64,000 bases of DNA from positions 1 to 64,000 of the forward strand of contig NZ_JAFIQV010000006.1 in the NCBI RefSeq assembly GCF_017356015.1. Direction: 5' to 3'. The DNA is from Azospirillum sp. SYSU D00513. Lineage in GTDB: Bacteria > Pseudomonadota > Alphaproteobacteria > Azospirillales > Azospirillaceae. Position numbers and translations under genes: made by a program. Numbering within the stretch: position 1 is the stretch's first letter; each line of letters begins with the position of its first letter. This document shows positions 1-8,803 of this stretch, piece by piece. The notes below the pieces were generated by a model. It saw nothing but the letters and a program-made list of their open reading frames with translations. It was not told the origin of the DNA and did no database searches.

Positions 1-490
1 GCTCATGCTCCGTTGCCAGATCAGAGCCTCACAACAGGCAAACCCCTTCCTTTTAACCGACTTTCTATCGAGTTCTGTGCAAGCCGTAGGCCAAGCGACC
101 GGGGTGTCATGAGCGGTCAGGTGGTGCAGTTGGTTGGCGAGAACGCGCGGACCGACCGAATGCGCATAGGGCTTCCACGGCAGCGAGGCGGAGGCGCTGC
201 GTTGCGCGGGAGCATCGCGGCCCAAGTTACGGAGCACGACCAGGAACAGCGGCCTGATCAAAGCCGGCGGCAGGCGTGCGATGAGACCGCGCACCGCGCG
301 TGCCATTGGAACGAAGGGCACCGGCCAGTTGTCGAAGGCCACGCAATCGACCAGCATCAGGCCCGAGAAGAGTTCGGGATGGAAGTCAGCATAACCTGAA
401 GGACGCCACCGCCGACGTCGTGGCCGACGAACGCCGCCTGCCGGATGCCCAGGCCGGCCACGGCGCCGCCGATAAAGAGGTGAGCGTTGC
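1..490 (-). pseudogene. Decayed alpha/beta-hydrolase gene (haloalkane dehalogenase-like)
   Basis: Translating the minus strand gives a recognisable alpha/beta-hydrolase core in two frames. Around 425-450 the nucleophile elbow reads FVGHDVGGG. Its G-H-D pattern suggests an Asp nucleophile, as in haloalkane dehalogenases and epoxide hydrolases. The expected continuation YADFHPELFSGLMLVD lies in another frame from about 395 downwards, so there is a frameshift near 390-396. From there the frame stays open to the window edge through VAFDNWPVPFVPMARAV and LHHLTAHDTPVAWP. The N-terminal third of the protein is absent: a stop codon precedes the first recognisable residues near 490. I infer a dead gene fragment. 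A sequencing error would explain the frameshift but not the missing 5' end. Confidence 0.6.
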
Positions 491-904
491 GTTTTATCCT
501 GCGACCATCCTGTCGTTTCCACTGACGCGCCAAGCCTCACCAAGAGATGACAGGGGCGAAGGCGGGCATGGCCGAGGCGGTCGTCGGGCCGGACGTTTCA
601 ATCCGTTTCCAGCAGCGCTTCCCGGCCTTTCGCCTGATCGCACCGGGCGATGCGCGTCGTCGCCGTCGTAGCGGGAACCGTTGCCCTGATTGGATGGTTT
701 AGCAGCGCCGCTCCCGTGCCGCTCAAGTATCCCGGCGACCGTCCTCGTCTTCGGCGGGTTCTGCCCCGTCGGCCATCCTTCGCGCTGGCGGGCGCGGTCG
801 CCGACAGGCGTGAAGAGCGGCTGCACTCGGGGCGCCCTCCCATGATGCCGGCGCGTTCAGGGCATCCGGCACCCCGATGCAACGACGCCGCTCGCCGGCG
901 TGGC
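491..904. other. Intergenic stretch without a recognised gene
   Basis: Reading frames are open on both strands because of the high GC, but none resembles a known protein. The stretch lies upstream of the hydrolase remnant and downstream of the phosphodiesterase gene. The only structure I see is a pair of inverted repeats near its right end. Confidence 0.4.
845..901 (-). terminator. Possible terminator hairpins after the ABC/phosphodiesterase operon
   Basis: Two short inverted repeats sit just beyond the stop of the minus-strand phosphodiesterase gene. One is TGCCGG...CCGGCA (about 846-870). The other is ACGCCG-ctcgc-CGGCGT (885-901). Neither has a T tract, so factor-independent termination is uncertain. 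Confidence 0.3.
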
Positions 905-1726
905 TCAGTCGATCAGCTTGCCGTCCTCGAAGAAGGGGTAGGGGCCGTCGAACCCCTCCATGAGCGCGGTGTGGCTGACGAGGAGCCCCGCGCCGGCGTC
1001 CCACCGGTGCAGCTGGAAGCCCGGCGGTTCGAGCACGAAGGCCGACGGCGCCTCTTCCCGGAGGTCCAGCGCCACCTGATGCGCCGTGGAGGGCGCGACC
1101 GAGGCGATGGTACCGGCCCAGCGGGCCTGGATCGGGCGGTGCACATGCCCGCACAGCACCCTTTCCACCTGCGGGTTCCGCCGGATCACCTCAGCCTGCC
1201 CCCCGGCACCGGCCAGCCCGATCCGGTCCATGTGGCCGATGCCCGTGGCGAAGGGCGGATGGTGCTGGAAGACGACGGTCGGGCGATCCGGCTGCTCGCC
1301 CAACCGGGCCTCCAGCCATCCCAGCCGTTCGGCGCAGAGTTCGCCGCCGCCGGAGCCCGGCACCAGCGTGTCGAGCCCGACGAGCCGCACCGGCCAGTCC
1401 TCGACCGTGTATTGCAGGAAGGGTCCGGGTCCGGCGCGCCGCGCGATCGCGGGAAAGGCGCCGGCCATGCCGGCGCGCGCGTCGTGGTTGCCGGGGATCG
1501 GGAACAAGGGTGCCTGCAGGGGACGCAGAAGCTCCATCAGCAGGCCGTACTCCTCCTCGGTGCCGAAGTCCGTGAGGTCGCCGGTCAGGAGGACGAGGTC
1601 GGGCGCCGGGTCCAGCGCGTTCACCGCCTCGACCGCGCGGGCGAGGCAGGCCGCCGTGTCAACGCGGCGGTAGGCGAGGCGGCCCGCCGGCTTGATGTGG
1701 AGGTCGGTGAGCTGGGCGATGAGCAT
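905..1726 (-). CDS. Metallophosphoesterase (CpdA-like phosphodiesterase)
   Basis: This 273-residue cytoplasmic protein has the full calcineurin-like metallophosphoesterase motif set: D8-L-H10, G49-D50, G79-N80-H81-D82, H155-H156 and G193-H-V-H196. Together these bind a two-metal centre that hydrolyses phosphodiesters. The length fits the CpdA/GlpQ-like cyclic-nucleotide or glycerophosphodiester phosphodiesterase group. No signal peptide is visible. It is the last gene of the importer operon, with only 3 bases between the ATPase stop and this start, so it probably acts on the imported ligand. From that I infer a phosphodiester-type or phosphorylated substrate. A cyclic-AMP role cannot be excluded from sequence alone. 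Confidence 0.85.
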   Translation of the reverse strand: MLIAQLTDLHIKPAGRLAYRRVDTAACLARAVEAVNALDPAPDLVLLTGDLTDFGTEEEYGLLMELLRPLQAPLFPIPGNHDARAGMAGAFPAIARRAGPGPFLQYTVEDWPVRLVGLDTLVPGSGGGELCAERLGWLEARLGEQPDRPTVVFQHHPPFATGIGHMDRIGLAGAGGQAEVIRRNPQVERVLCGHVHRPIQARWAGTIASVAPSTAHQVALDLREEAPSAFVLEPPGFQLHRWDAGAGLLVSHTALMEGFDGPYPFFEDGKLID

Positions 1727-1729
1727 GGT

Positions 1730-2809
1730 TCAGGCCGGAAGAGTGAGAAGGCGGTTGGGATCGAGGCGCAGGGCGACGCTCTGGCCTCGGGCGAAGTCGG
1801 CCCGTCCGGGCGCGTCCACGGTCAGCGGCTGCCCGCCCTCGGTCTCGACGACGAGGCGGGTGCGGTCGCCGAGGAAGACGCTGGCCGCGACGCGGGCATC
1901 GAAATGCCCGCCCTCCTCCGCCAGGTCGATGTCCTCGGGGCGCACCAGGAACTCCTGGGCGCCGTCCGGGCCGGACCAGGGCAGGGAGGCAAGCGCCACC
2001 CCGAACCCCGGCCCGAGCCGCATCCGTCCGTTCCGCGCCTCGCCTGAAAGGCGGTTCATGGTGCCGACGAACTCGGCCACGAAGGCGTTGGCGGGCCGAT
2101 AATAGATTTCGCGCGGGGTTCCCACCTGGGCGATGCGGCCCTCCGCCATCACGACGATCCGGTCGCCGAGCGCCATGGCCTCGCCCTGGTCGTGGGTGAC
2201 GTAGACGGCGGTGATGCCGAGCTGCCGCAGCAGCCGGTCGATCTCCAGCCGCAGGCCGTCGCGCAGCTTCGCGTCGAGCGCCGTCAGCGGTTCGTCCAGC
2301 AGCAGAACGCGCGGCCGGACCACCAGCGCGCGGGCGAGCGCCACGCGTTGGCGCTGGCCACCGGACAGCTGGTCGATGCGCCGCCCGGCGAATTCGCCGA
2401 GCTTCACCATCTCCAGCATCTCCTCCGCGCGTGCCGCGCGTTCAACCCGCGGCACGCCGCGCACCTTCAACCCGTAGGCGACGTTCTCGATCACCGTCAT
2501 GTTCGGGAAGAGCGCGTAGCTCTGGAAGACCATGCCGACGTTGCGGCGCTCGATGGGCAGTTCCGTGACGTCCTCCTCGCCGAAGAAGACGCGCCCGCCG
2601 GGATCGGGGCTCTCCAGCCCGGCGATGATGCGCAGGGTCGTCGTCTTGCCGCAGCCGGACGGGCCGAGGAACACGATGGTCTCGCCGCCCCGGATGGCGA
2701 GGTCCAGCGGCTCCAGCGCGCGGCCGCCGCCCTCCCAGCTCTTCCCGCAGGCTTGGAGGCGGATGGGCACGGCGTCGAGATGGAAGTTTGAGGGCATGGG
2801 TGTGCTCAA
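1730..2809 (-). CDS. ABC importer ATP-binding protein (PotA/FbpC type)
   Basis: This 359-residue ATPase powers the importer encoded by the next genes. Walker A is GPSGCGKTT (residues 49-57), the Q-loop glutamine is Q96, the signature LSGGQ is at 148-152, Walker B LLLDEP ends at about 174, and the switch histidine lies in YVTHDQ near 205. About 115 residues follow the ATPase domain and match the TOBE-type regulatory domain of the spermidine/putrescine, iron and phosphonate importer ATPases. It starts 12 bases after the second permease gene. The family does not by itself specify the substrate. Confidence 0.92.
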   Translation of the reverse strand: MSTPMPSNFHLDAVPIRLQACGKSWEGGGRALEPLDLAIRGGETIVFLGPSGCGKTTTLRIIAGLESPDPGGRVFFGEEDVTELPIERRNVGMVFQSYALFPNMTVIENVAYGLKVRGVPRVERAARAEEMLEMVKLGEFAGRRIDQLSGGQRQRVALARALVVRPRVLLLDEPLTALDAKLRDGLRLEIDRLLRQLGITAVYVTHDQGEAMALGDRIVVMAEGRIAQVGTPREIYYRPANAFVAEFVGTMNRLSGEARNGRMRLGPGFGVALASLPWSGPDGAQEFLVRPEDIDLAEEGGHFDARVAASVFLGDRTRLVVETEGGQPLTVDAPGRADFARGQSVALRLDPNRLLTLPA

Positions 2810-2821
2810 GGGCTAAAATGT

Positions 2822-3613
2822 TCAGGGGTTGGAGCGCGCGCGCCGGGCGAGCGCCTGCAGCAGGATCAGGCTGGGGACGATCATCAGGAAGAAGACCAGC
2901 GTGTAGGCGCTGCCGACCTCGATCCTCAGCGATGCGTAGCTGTCGGCCAGCCCGACGGGCAGCGTCTTGGTCATGGGCGTGTGCAGCAGCCAGGTCAGGT
3001 TGAACTCTCCGACCGAGAGGGTCAGCACCATCAGCGAACCGGCGAGGATGCCGGACGCGCAGTTCGGCAGGACCACCCCGAAGAAGCGGCGGGCGAAGCC
3101 GGCGCCGAGACTGGCGGCCGCCTCCTCCAGCGTCCGGAGATCGACGGAGGTCATCACCGCCAGCACCGAGCGCACCATGAAGGGCAGGGTGAACAGGACA
3201 TGCCCGATCAGGATGAAGAGCCAGCTGCTGCGCAGATCCCCGACGCCGCCGTAGGTGACGATGAGGGCGAGCGCCGTGGCAAGGCCGGGCACCGCGACGG
3301 GCATCATCAGCAGCTCCTCGGCCAGCCGGGCGGCCGGCCCTTGCCGGCGTGCCAGCGCGTAAGCCGCGGGCACGCCCAGCAGCAGGGTGCAGCCGAGGCA
3401 GGCGAAGGCGATCCGCAGGGACAGGAAGATCGTGTCGGCGTAGAGCCGCCAGACCTCCTCCACCCAGCGCAGCGTCAGGCCGCTCTTCAGCCCGACGAAA
3501 TAGTTGGCGGTCACCCCGGCCAGCATCGACAGGATGATGGGCGTCACCAGGAAGGCGCAGAGCAGCAGCGTGAAGGCCAGCTGCGCCCAGAAGGACAGGC
3601 CGCGGCGTCGCAT
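2822..3613 (-). CDS. ABC importer permease (PotC/FbpB-like), second subunit
   Basis: The protein starting MRRRGLSFWAQ (263 residues) has about six hydrophobic segments and the binding-protein-dependent permease coupling loop (EAAASLGAGFARRFFGVVLP, around residues 160-180). It forms the inner-membrane channel with the preceding permease. I chose the ATG at 3613 because it is 8 bases past the stop of the upstream gene and begins the hydrophobic protein. The same frame stays open much further upstream, but that part is unlike any permease and overlaps the other permease gene. Confidence 0.88.
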   Translation of the reverse strand: MRRRGLSFWAQLAFTLLLCAFLVTPIILSMLAGVTANYFVGLKSGLTLRWVEEVWRLYADTIFLSLRIAFACLGCTLLLGVPAAYALARRQGPAARLAEELLMMPVAVPGLATALALIVTYGGVGDLRSSWLFILIGHVLFTLPFMVRSVLAVMTSVDLRTLEEAAASLGAGFARRFFGVVLPNCASGILAGSLMVLTLSVGEFNLTWLLHTPMTKTLPVGLADSYASLRIEVGSAYTLVFFLMIVPSLILLQALARRARSNP

Positions 3614-3621
3614 GGCGTCCC

Positions 3622-4509
3622 TCACCCCGCCGCCGCGACGGAGGAGCCGGCGAAGCTGCGCGCGGCGGCCAGCACCGCCCAGGTGACGAGCCCGAGCACG
3701 AGGCTCAGCGCCGCCGCCGTGGCGAGGTTCGCCTGGAGCGTGAATTCGGTGTAGATGATCATGGGCAGCACGTTGATCCGGGTGGCGAGCGTGAAGGCCG
3801 TGCCGAAGGCGCCCATCGCCGTGGCGAAGCAGAGCGCCCCGGCCGACAGCAGCGCGGGTTTCAGCGCCGGCAGGATCACATGGGCGACCAGCTGGGCGCG
3901 CGTCGCCCCCAGTGACCGGGCCGCCTCCTCCAGCCGCGGGTCGAGCTTCTCGGCCGCGGCCATGACCGTCAGGATGACCCTGGGGATCGAGAAGTAGAGA
4001 TAGCCCAGGAACAGCCCGGCCATGGAGTAGGCGAAGACCAGCTTCCCGCCGAACAGCGCCTGGGTGATGGTGCCCAGCAGCCCTTGACGGCCGGCCAGCA
4101 TGATGACCATGAAGCCGACCACCACGCCGGGAAAGGCCAGCGGGAAGGTCAGCATGGCGACCAGCAGCGCGTGGCCGGGAAAGCGGTGGCGCACCAGGAA
4201 CAGCCCGGCCACGGTGGAGGCGGCCAGCGTGGCCGCCGTGACGGCGGCCGACAGCAGCACGGTCGCGATCAGCCCGTCCCGGTGGCCGGCGTCGGTCAGG
4301 ATCGTCGCATAGGCGGCCCATCCCTCCGCCCCGCCGCCGCCGATCGCGAACAGGCGCGCCAGCGGCAGCAGGAAGAAGGCGCCGAACACAGCGGCCGCCG
4401 GGGCGATCATTCCGGCCAGCAGCGGCAGGTCCCGGCCGCCGCTGCGGACCCGTCCCCTCCCGCCCCGGCGGAGCGGCGGCAGGAGGGAGGAGGCGTCGCG
4501 CAGGCTCAC
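3622..4509 (-). CDS. ABC importer permease, first subunit
   Basis: This 295-residue inner-membrane permease begins with GTG at 4509. The GTG overlaps the TGA of the binding-protein gene (GTGA), which suggests translational coupling. After a short basic N-terminus (VSLRDASSLLPPLRRGGRG) come about six membrane segments. The EAA coupling loop reads EEAARSLGATRAQLVAHVIL. It belongs to the same family as PotB/FbpB and the 2-aminoethylphosphonate importer permeases. With the second permease, ATPase and binding protein it completes an ABC importer. The long in-frame extension upstream is a shadow of the binding-protein gene. Confidence 0.88.
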   Translation of the reverse strand: MSLRDASSLLPPLRRGGRGRVRSGGRDLPLLAGMIAPAAAVFGAFFLLPLARLFAIGGGGAEGWAAYATILTDAGHRDGLIATVLLSAAVTAATLAASTVAGLFLVRHRFPGHALLVAMLTFPLAFPGVVVGFMVIMLAGRQGLLGTITQALFGGKLVFAYSMAGLFLGYLYFSIPRVILTVMAAAEKLDPRLEEAARSLGATRAQLVAHVILPALKPALLSAGALCFATAMGAFGTAFTLATRINVLPMIIYTEFTLQANLATAAALSLVLGLVTWAVLAAARSFAGSSVAAAG

Positions 4510-5531
4510 CGCACTTCGGCCTGGTAGCGCGCCATGAAGCCCTTCTGGGCCTCCGCCATCCGGGCCAGGTCCACGGGCCGGGCGCGGGCGTAGTCGGCGG
4601 CGGGCAGGAACTTGGCGGCGGTGTCCGGCGGCATGGCGGCCGCGCGCACCGGGCGCATGAAGGCGTTGGCCCACAGGGCCTGCCCCTTGTCGGACAGGAC
4701 GTAGTTCAGGACCTTCTTCGCGTTCTCCGGGTTCGGCCCGTTCTTCACCAAGCTCATGACGTAGGGCACCGAGACGGAACCTTCCGCCGGGATGACGAAG
4801 GCGGCCGGGGCCTTGTCGGTGTGTTTCGCGCGGTAGGCGTTGAAGTCGTAGTCGATCAGGATCGGGATCTCGCCGGACAGCACGCGGGCGTAGGAGGTCT
4901 GCTTGGGCACGATGGGCTGGTTCTTCTGGAGCGCCTTGAACCAGCCGATGGCCGGATCGAAGTTGCCGTAGCCGCCGCCGAGCGCCAAGTTCACCGCGAC
5001 GGCACCGACATAGCCGACGGCGGCACTGGTCGGGTCGAGATAGCCGACCATGCCGGCATAGTCGGGCTTCAGCAGGTCGGCCCAGGATTGCGGCACCGGC
5101 TTGCCGCCCAGCGCCTCGGTGTTGACGAAGAAGCCGAGCGTGCCGGAATGGATGGTGAACCAGTAGCCGTCGGGGTCCTTCATGTCGGCGGGGATCTGGT
5201 CCCAGGCGTCCGGCTTGAAGGGTGCCACGACACCGGCCTCCTTGGCCTGGATGCCGACCGGGCCGCCGAGATAGACGACGTCGGCCACCGGCTTGTCCTT
5301 CTCCGCGAGCATGGCGGACAGCGACTGGCCGGAGTTCTTGTTGTCGAACGGCACGGCGATGCCGAGATCGTCCTTGATCGCCTTGAGCTGCGAGGCCCAG
5401 TCGGCCCATTCCGGCGGGCAGTTGTAGCAGATCGCGTTCTGCTGGGCGGCTGCCGGCGCGGGAACGGCGGCGGTCAGGGCTGCCAGCAGGGCGGCACCCA
5501 GGGTGAGAGGCTTCAGCAGGGGCATCAGCAT
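4506..5531 (-). CDS. ABC importer periplasmic substrate-binding protein
   Basis: This 341-residue protein starts with a cleavable-looking signal peptide (hydrophobic stretch to about residue 28, then APAAAQQ). The mature part resembles the PotD/FbpA-type extracellular solute-binding family: AVADVVYLGG-like and GYWFTIHSGTLGFFVNTEAL segments, and a late PVRAAAMPPD motif. It would capture the ligand in the periplasm for the two permeases. The mature start carries two closely spaced cysteines (ICYNCPPEW), which could form a disulfide. The gene follows the LacI gene by 13 bases, so it is in the same operon. The ligand is not evident from sequence; the phosphodiesterase at the operon end hints at a phosphorylated compound. 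Confidence 0.85.
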   Translation of the reverse strand: MLMPLLKPLTLGAALLAALTAAVPAPAAAQQNAICYNCPPEWADWASQLKAIKDDLGIAVPFDNKNSGQSLSAMLAEKDKPVADVVYLGGPVGIQAKEAGVVAPFKPDAWDQIPADMKDPDGYWFTIHSGTLGFFVNTEALGGKPVPQSWADLLKPDYAGMVGYLDPTSAAVGYVGAVAVNLALGGGYGNFDPAIGWFKALQKNQPIVPKQTSYARVLSGEIPILIDYDFNAYRAKHTDKAPAAFVIPAEGSVSVPYVMSLVKNGPNPENAKKVLNYVLSDKGQALWANAFMRPVRAAAMPPDTAAKFLPAADYARARPVDLARMAEAQKGFMARYQAEVR

Positions 5532-5544
5532 GATGGTCGCGTCC

Positions 5545-6624
5545 TCAAGGCAAGGGGGTGGCGTGGCTGTGGCGCGGTACCGGCAAGGAGGGAGCCGGTC
5601 CGAGGGATTCGCCCTTCCGTATGGCGAAGGGGAGAATGGTGCTGGCGTCGTGCGGCTCGCCCGACAGGCGCGCGTGCAGGGCGGCGAAGGCGGCGCGGCC
5701 CATGGCGCGGGCCGGCTGCACCAGCGTGGTCAGGCTGGGGGAGACGAGCGCCCCGACCTCGATCCCGTCGAAGCCGGTGACCGACACGTCGCCGGGCACC
5801 GACAGGCCGAGGTCGCGCACCGCGCGGATGGTGGCGAGCGCCAGAAGGTCGTTGGAGGCGAAGAGGGCGGTCGGGCGCCCTGCGCCCGCGGCACCCGCCA
5901 TGTGGCCGGCGAGGTGCTGGGCCAACCGGGTGTCGGCGAAATCGACTTCGATGACCGGTCCGGGGGCGAGCTCCGCGGCCAGAAGTGCCGCCTCATAGCC
6001 GGCATGGCGGCGGCGCGACCGGTCGGACTGGCGGAAGCGGCCCGCGACCATGCCGATGCGGCGGTGACCGAGGGCGATCATCCGCTCCACGATGGCCCGC
6101 GCCGCCGCCACATTGTCCACGGAGACGAAAGGCCGGCCGCTCAGCTCCGGCTGGTTGTAGGCGAGGACATAAGGGCGGCCCGCCGCGTCCAGCGTGTCCA
6201 GCGAGGCACTGCGGTCGGCATCGGCGACGGTGAGCACCAGCCCGTCCACCTGGTTGGAGAGCAGGCTTTCGATCGCCTGTGCTTCCCGCTCCGGGCTGTA
6301 GTCGGTGGACACGATGAGCACGCCGTGTCCGGCCTCCGCCGCCACCTCCTGAATGCCGGAGACGCTTTCGGCGAAGACGGGGTTCGACAGCGACGGGATC
6401 AGCACGCCGACCGTCCGGGTCCGCGCCGCCTTGAGGCTGCGGCCGATGGTGTTCGGCCGGAAGCCCAGTTCGGCCATCGCGAGGCGCACGCGCTCCTCCG
6501 TCGCGGGTGCAGCGAGGCCCGTGCCGTTCAGGACCCGCGACACCGTCGCGATGGAGACGCGCGCACGCGCCGCCACGTCACGGATGGTCGCCCCTCTGGT
6601 CATCGTGCCTTCCCGCCGTTTCAT
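5545..6624 (-). CDS. LacI-family transcriptional regulator
   Basis: This 359-residue repressor has the LacI N-terminal helix-turn-helix (TIRDVAARARVSIATVSRVL, from about residue 13) with the hinge region ending LKAARTRTVGVLIP. A periplasmic-binding-like ligand domain follows (SNPVFAESVSGIQEVA, FASNDLLALATIRAV, GFDGIEVG). It is the first gene of the minus-strand operon that encodes the binding protein, permeases, ATPase and phosphodiesterase. Two LacI-type operators lie 49-82 bases upstream, so autoregulation and control of the whole operon is the natural reading. A second ATG (MTRGATIRD) seven codons in is an equally possible start. The inducer is unknown. Confidence 0.92.
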   Translation of the reverse strand: MKRREGTMTRGATIRDVAARARVSIATVSRVLNGTGLAAPATEERVRLAMAELGFRPNTIGRSLKAARTRTVGVLIPSLSNPVFAESVSGIQEVAAEAGHGVLIVSTDYSPEREAQAIESLLSNQVDGLVLTVADADRSASLDTLDAAGRPYVLAYNQPELSGRPFVSVDNVAAARAIVERMIALGHRRIGMVAGRFRQSDRSRRRHAGYEAALLAAELAPGPVIEVDFADTRLAQHLAGHMAGAAGAGRPTALFASNDLLALATIRAVRDLGLSVPGDVSVTGFDGIEVGALVSPSLTTLVQPARAMGRAAFAALHARLSGEPHDASTILPFAIRKGESLGPAPSLPVPRHSHATPLP

Positions 6625-6672
6625 CGAACCAGGGGCAAGATGACGGCGCGGCGTTGCAGTCGCGTGACGCCT

Positions 6673-6706
6673 TGAAAACGTTTCCGTGAAGATGAAAACG
6701 TTTTCA
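6673..6706. promoter_or_regulatory. Two LacI/GalR-type operators
   Basis: TGAAAACGTTTTCA at 6693-6706 is a perfect 14-bp palindrome with the central CG typical of LacI/GalR sites. A second copy, TGAAAACGTTTCC, lies at 6673-6685. The centres are 20 bp apart, about two helical turns, which would place two dimers on the same face. The position directly upstream of the LacI gene makes autoregulation of the importer operon likely. Confidence 0.8.
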
Positions 6707-6834
6707 GCGGTTACGCATCCGTCGGCGTTGTCCGCTGAAAGGCACGGATCTGCGGGCCGGGAATTCCGGCCGCCTCTTCTCCGGGCGGCAGGGGCTCGCC
6801 CGGGATACCGATGATGGCCCGCGCAACCTGCCGG

Positions 6835-8616
6835 TCAGTGTTCGAAGTGAAGCGCGAACACGGCCCGGTCTCCGCGCCGGAACGCCTTGGCGCGGTCGGC
6901 CAGACGCGCCAGCAGGGCGTTGGAGGCCGAGAGGATCAACAGGTTGAAGTCATCGTCGTCGCCGTCCAGAGCCTTCGCCGGATCGACCGTGCTTGGCGTC
7001 AGCGCGAGCGGCGTGCCGGCATAGGTGAATTCGAGATCCAGGTTGTATTCGTCGAAGCTCACGGTGAGTTCGATCGGCCCCTCCGCATGGCCGCTGTCCC
7101 GCAGAACCTCGACGGCTTCGACGACGGCGTTGCCGGCGCGCAGGATCGTGTCCTTGCGCGCGGCCCAGCTCGCTCCCGACGTTTCGAGGAAATCGGTGAC
7201 GTCGCGCATGGGGGTTTGCGCGTCGATGGTCATCGAAACGGTCCGCGACGTCCCGAGCCGGAAGACGAGGTTCAGCAGGATGGCCAGAAGGGTGGCAACC
7301 GTCAGGGGCGAGGAGAGCATCTCGCGCGCCCATTCCGGCGCTCCATGGGGCAGGGCCGGCATGGCGATCAGGGCGACGCCGGCCGACATCGACAGCCCGA
7401 CCATGAAGGTGCGGCGGCTGTCGAGCATGCGCGAGAGGATCAGCTCCATTCCGGACGTCACGAGAAAGGCCGCGGCATAGAGGGTGATCGCGCCCCGGAC
7501 GGGTTCCGGCGTGAGCGTGACGATCTGGATCAGGGGCGGGAAGCAGGCCGCGGCGATCAGCACGAGGCCGGTCGCGACGCCGAGAATGCGGGAACTGGCG
7601 CCCGTGGCGCTGCTCAGGCCGATGTTGGCCGAGGAAATGCCGGTTCCGTACCCGCCGATCAGGCCGCCGAGGATGTTGGCCATGCCGCTGGCGCAGATGC
7701 CGCCGCTGACCGCGCGCATGTCGCTCCGCCGCCACCCGGCGTCGTTCATCTTTTCCATCACGGCGACCGAACCGACCGTGTCCAACCCGACCAGCAGGGC
7801 GATGAGCACCATCGGGAGCACGCCCGCCAGCGTGAAATCCAGGCTCGGGGCCGTGAGGGACGGCAGTGCCAGCCAGGCCGTGTCACGGCCGAAACCATCG
7901 AAATGCAGCGTTCCCGTCGCGTAGCTGGCCACCCCGCCGACCAGCAGCCCCACGATCAGGGCGAACAGCCGCAGTGTGCCACGCGACCAGATCGCCACGG
8001 CGACGATGCTGCCGAGCGTCAGCAGCCCAACGGCGGCCGACGTCGCGTCCACGGGGGCAAGGCTCGTCCTCATGCCCAGGAGGCGCTGCACGCCGCCGCC
8101 GGCCATGGACAGGCCGAGCATGCAGACCATGACCCCGATGACCTCGGGCGGAAACACCGACCGCATGCGGGGGATGACGCGCGAGAGGGCGATCTGTGTC
8201 ATCGACGCAAGCGCCAGGGCGCCACCCGCGGCCGCCATGCCCGCGGATTTCGCGACGGCCGCGAAGGCGCCCATCAGCACCGGATCGGGAATATGGACCA
8301 GCATGAGGCCCGCCCCGAAGGGGGCACGGAAGGCCTGGAGGAGCGTTCCGACACCGATCACGAGAACGCTCGATGCGACGAAGGCCTGGGTGGCCGTGGC
8401 GTCGAGACCGATCTCCTGGGCGACGATCAGCACATAGACCTCCAGCGCCAGCGCCAGGGCCGCGTGCTGGAAAGCGAGAATGGCCAAGGCCGCCGCCGGC
8501 GGACGGTCGTCGACGCCATAGATCATGTTGGCCGGCCGTACGCGTCTGGCCGCGCCGGGGGGCGCATCCGGCCGTTCCGGCCCGGCGCCTGTGCCGGCTT
8601 GAGGACGGGAACGCAA
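6835..8616 (-). CDS. NCS2-family nucleobase permease with C-terminal ATPase-like domain
   Basis: Residues about 30-460 form a twelve-or-more-segment NCS2 (xanthine/uracil permease) transporter. Typical features are the N-terminal AFQHAALALALEVYVLIV, the helix GLDTVGSVAVMEKM, and GGYGTGISSANIGLSSATGA, the equivalent of the family's substrate-site loop. About 130 residues follow the last membrane segment (TIDAQTPMRD... to FALHFEH). They resemble a degenerate HATPase domain of the RsbW type: AVVEAVEVL in place of the N-box, IELTVSFDEYNLDLEF, and a final beta strand. Classical NCS2 proteins are about 450 residues, so this is an extended form. The substrate is probably a purine or pyrimidine; the role of the tail is unknown. 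Confidence 0.82.
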   Translation of the reverse strand: MRSRPQAGTGAGPERPDAPPGAARRVRPANMIYGVDDRPPAAALAILAFQHAALALALEVYVLIVAQEIGLDATATQAFVASSVLVIGVGTLLQAFRAPFGAGLMLVHIPDPVLMGAFAAVAKSAGMAAAGGALALASMTQIALSRVIPRMRSVFPPEVIGVMVCMLGLSMAGGGVQRLLGMRTSLAPVDATSAAVGLLTLGSIVAVAIWSRGTLRLFALIVGLLVGGVASYATGTLHFDGFGRDTAWLALPSLTAPSLDFTLAGVLPMVLIALLVGLDTVGSVAVMEKMNDAGWRRSDMRAVSGGICASGMANILGGLIGGYGTGISSANIGLSSATGASSRILGVATGLVLIAAACFPPLIQIVTLTPEPVRGAITLYAAAFLVTSGMELILSRMLDSRRTFMVGLSMSAGVALIAMPALPHGAPEWAREMLSSPLTVATLLAILLNLVFRLGTSRTVSMTIDAQTPMRDVTDFLETSGASWAARKDTILRAGNAVVEAVEVLRDSGHAEGPIELTVSFDEYNLDLEFTYAGTPLALTPSTVDPAKALDGDDDDFNLLILSASNALLARLADRAKAFRRGDRAVFALHFEH

Positions 8617-8803
8617 TCGTGAAAGCAGCCGGGAGGCGAAGGACGCTGATTGGCGGAAGGCGGACAGGGCAGACGCTCCTTGCTTGGGTGCGACCGGAAC
8701 GGATTTCGGCGCGGCATCATAGCGCGCTTCGGGCCTCCGGGGCGAATTTCCGCCGCCCTGTCCCGATCCGCACCGGCCGCTGACGGGCCGGCAAGGGCGC
8801 CGA

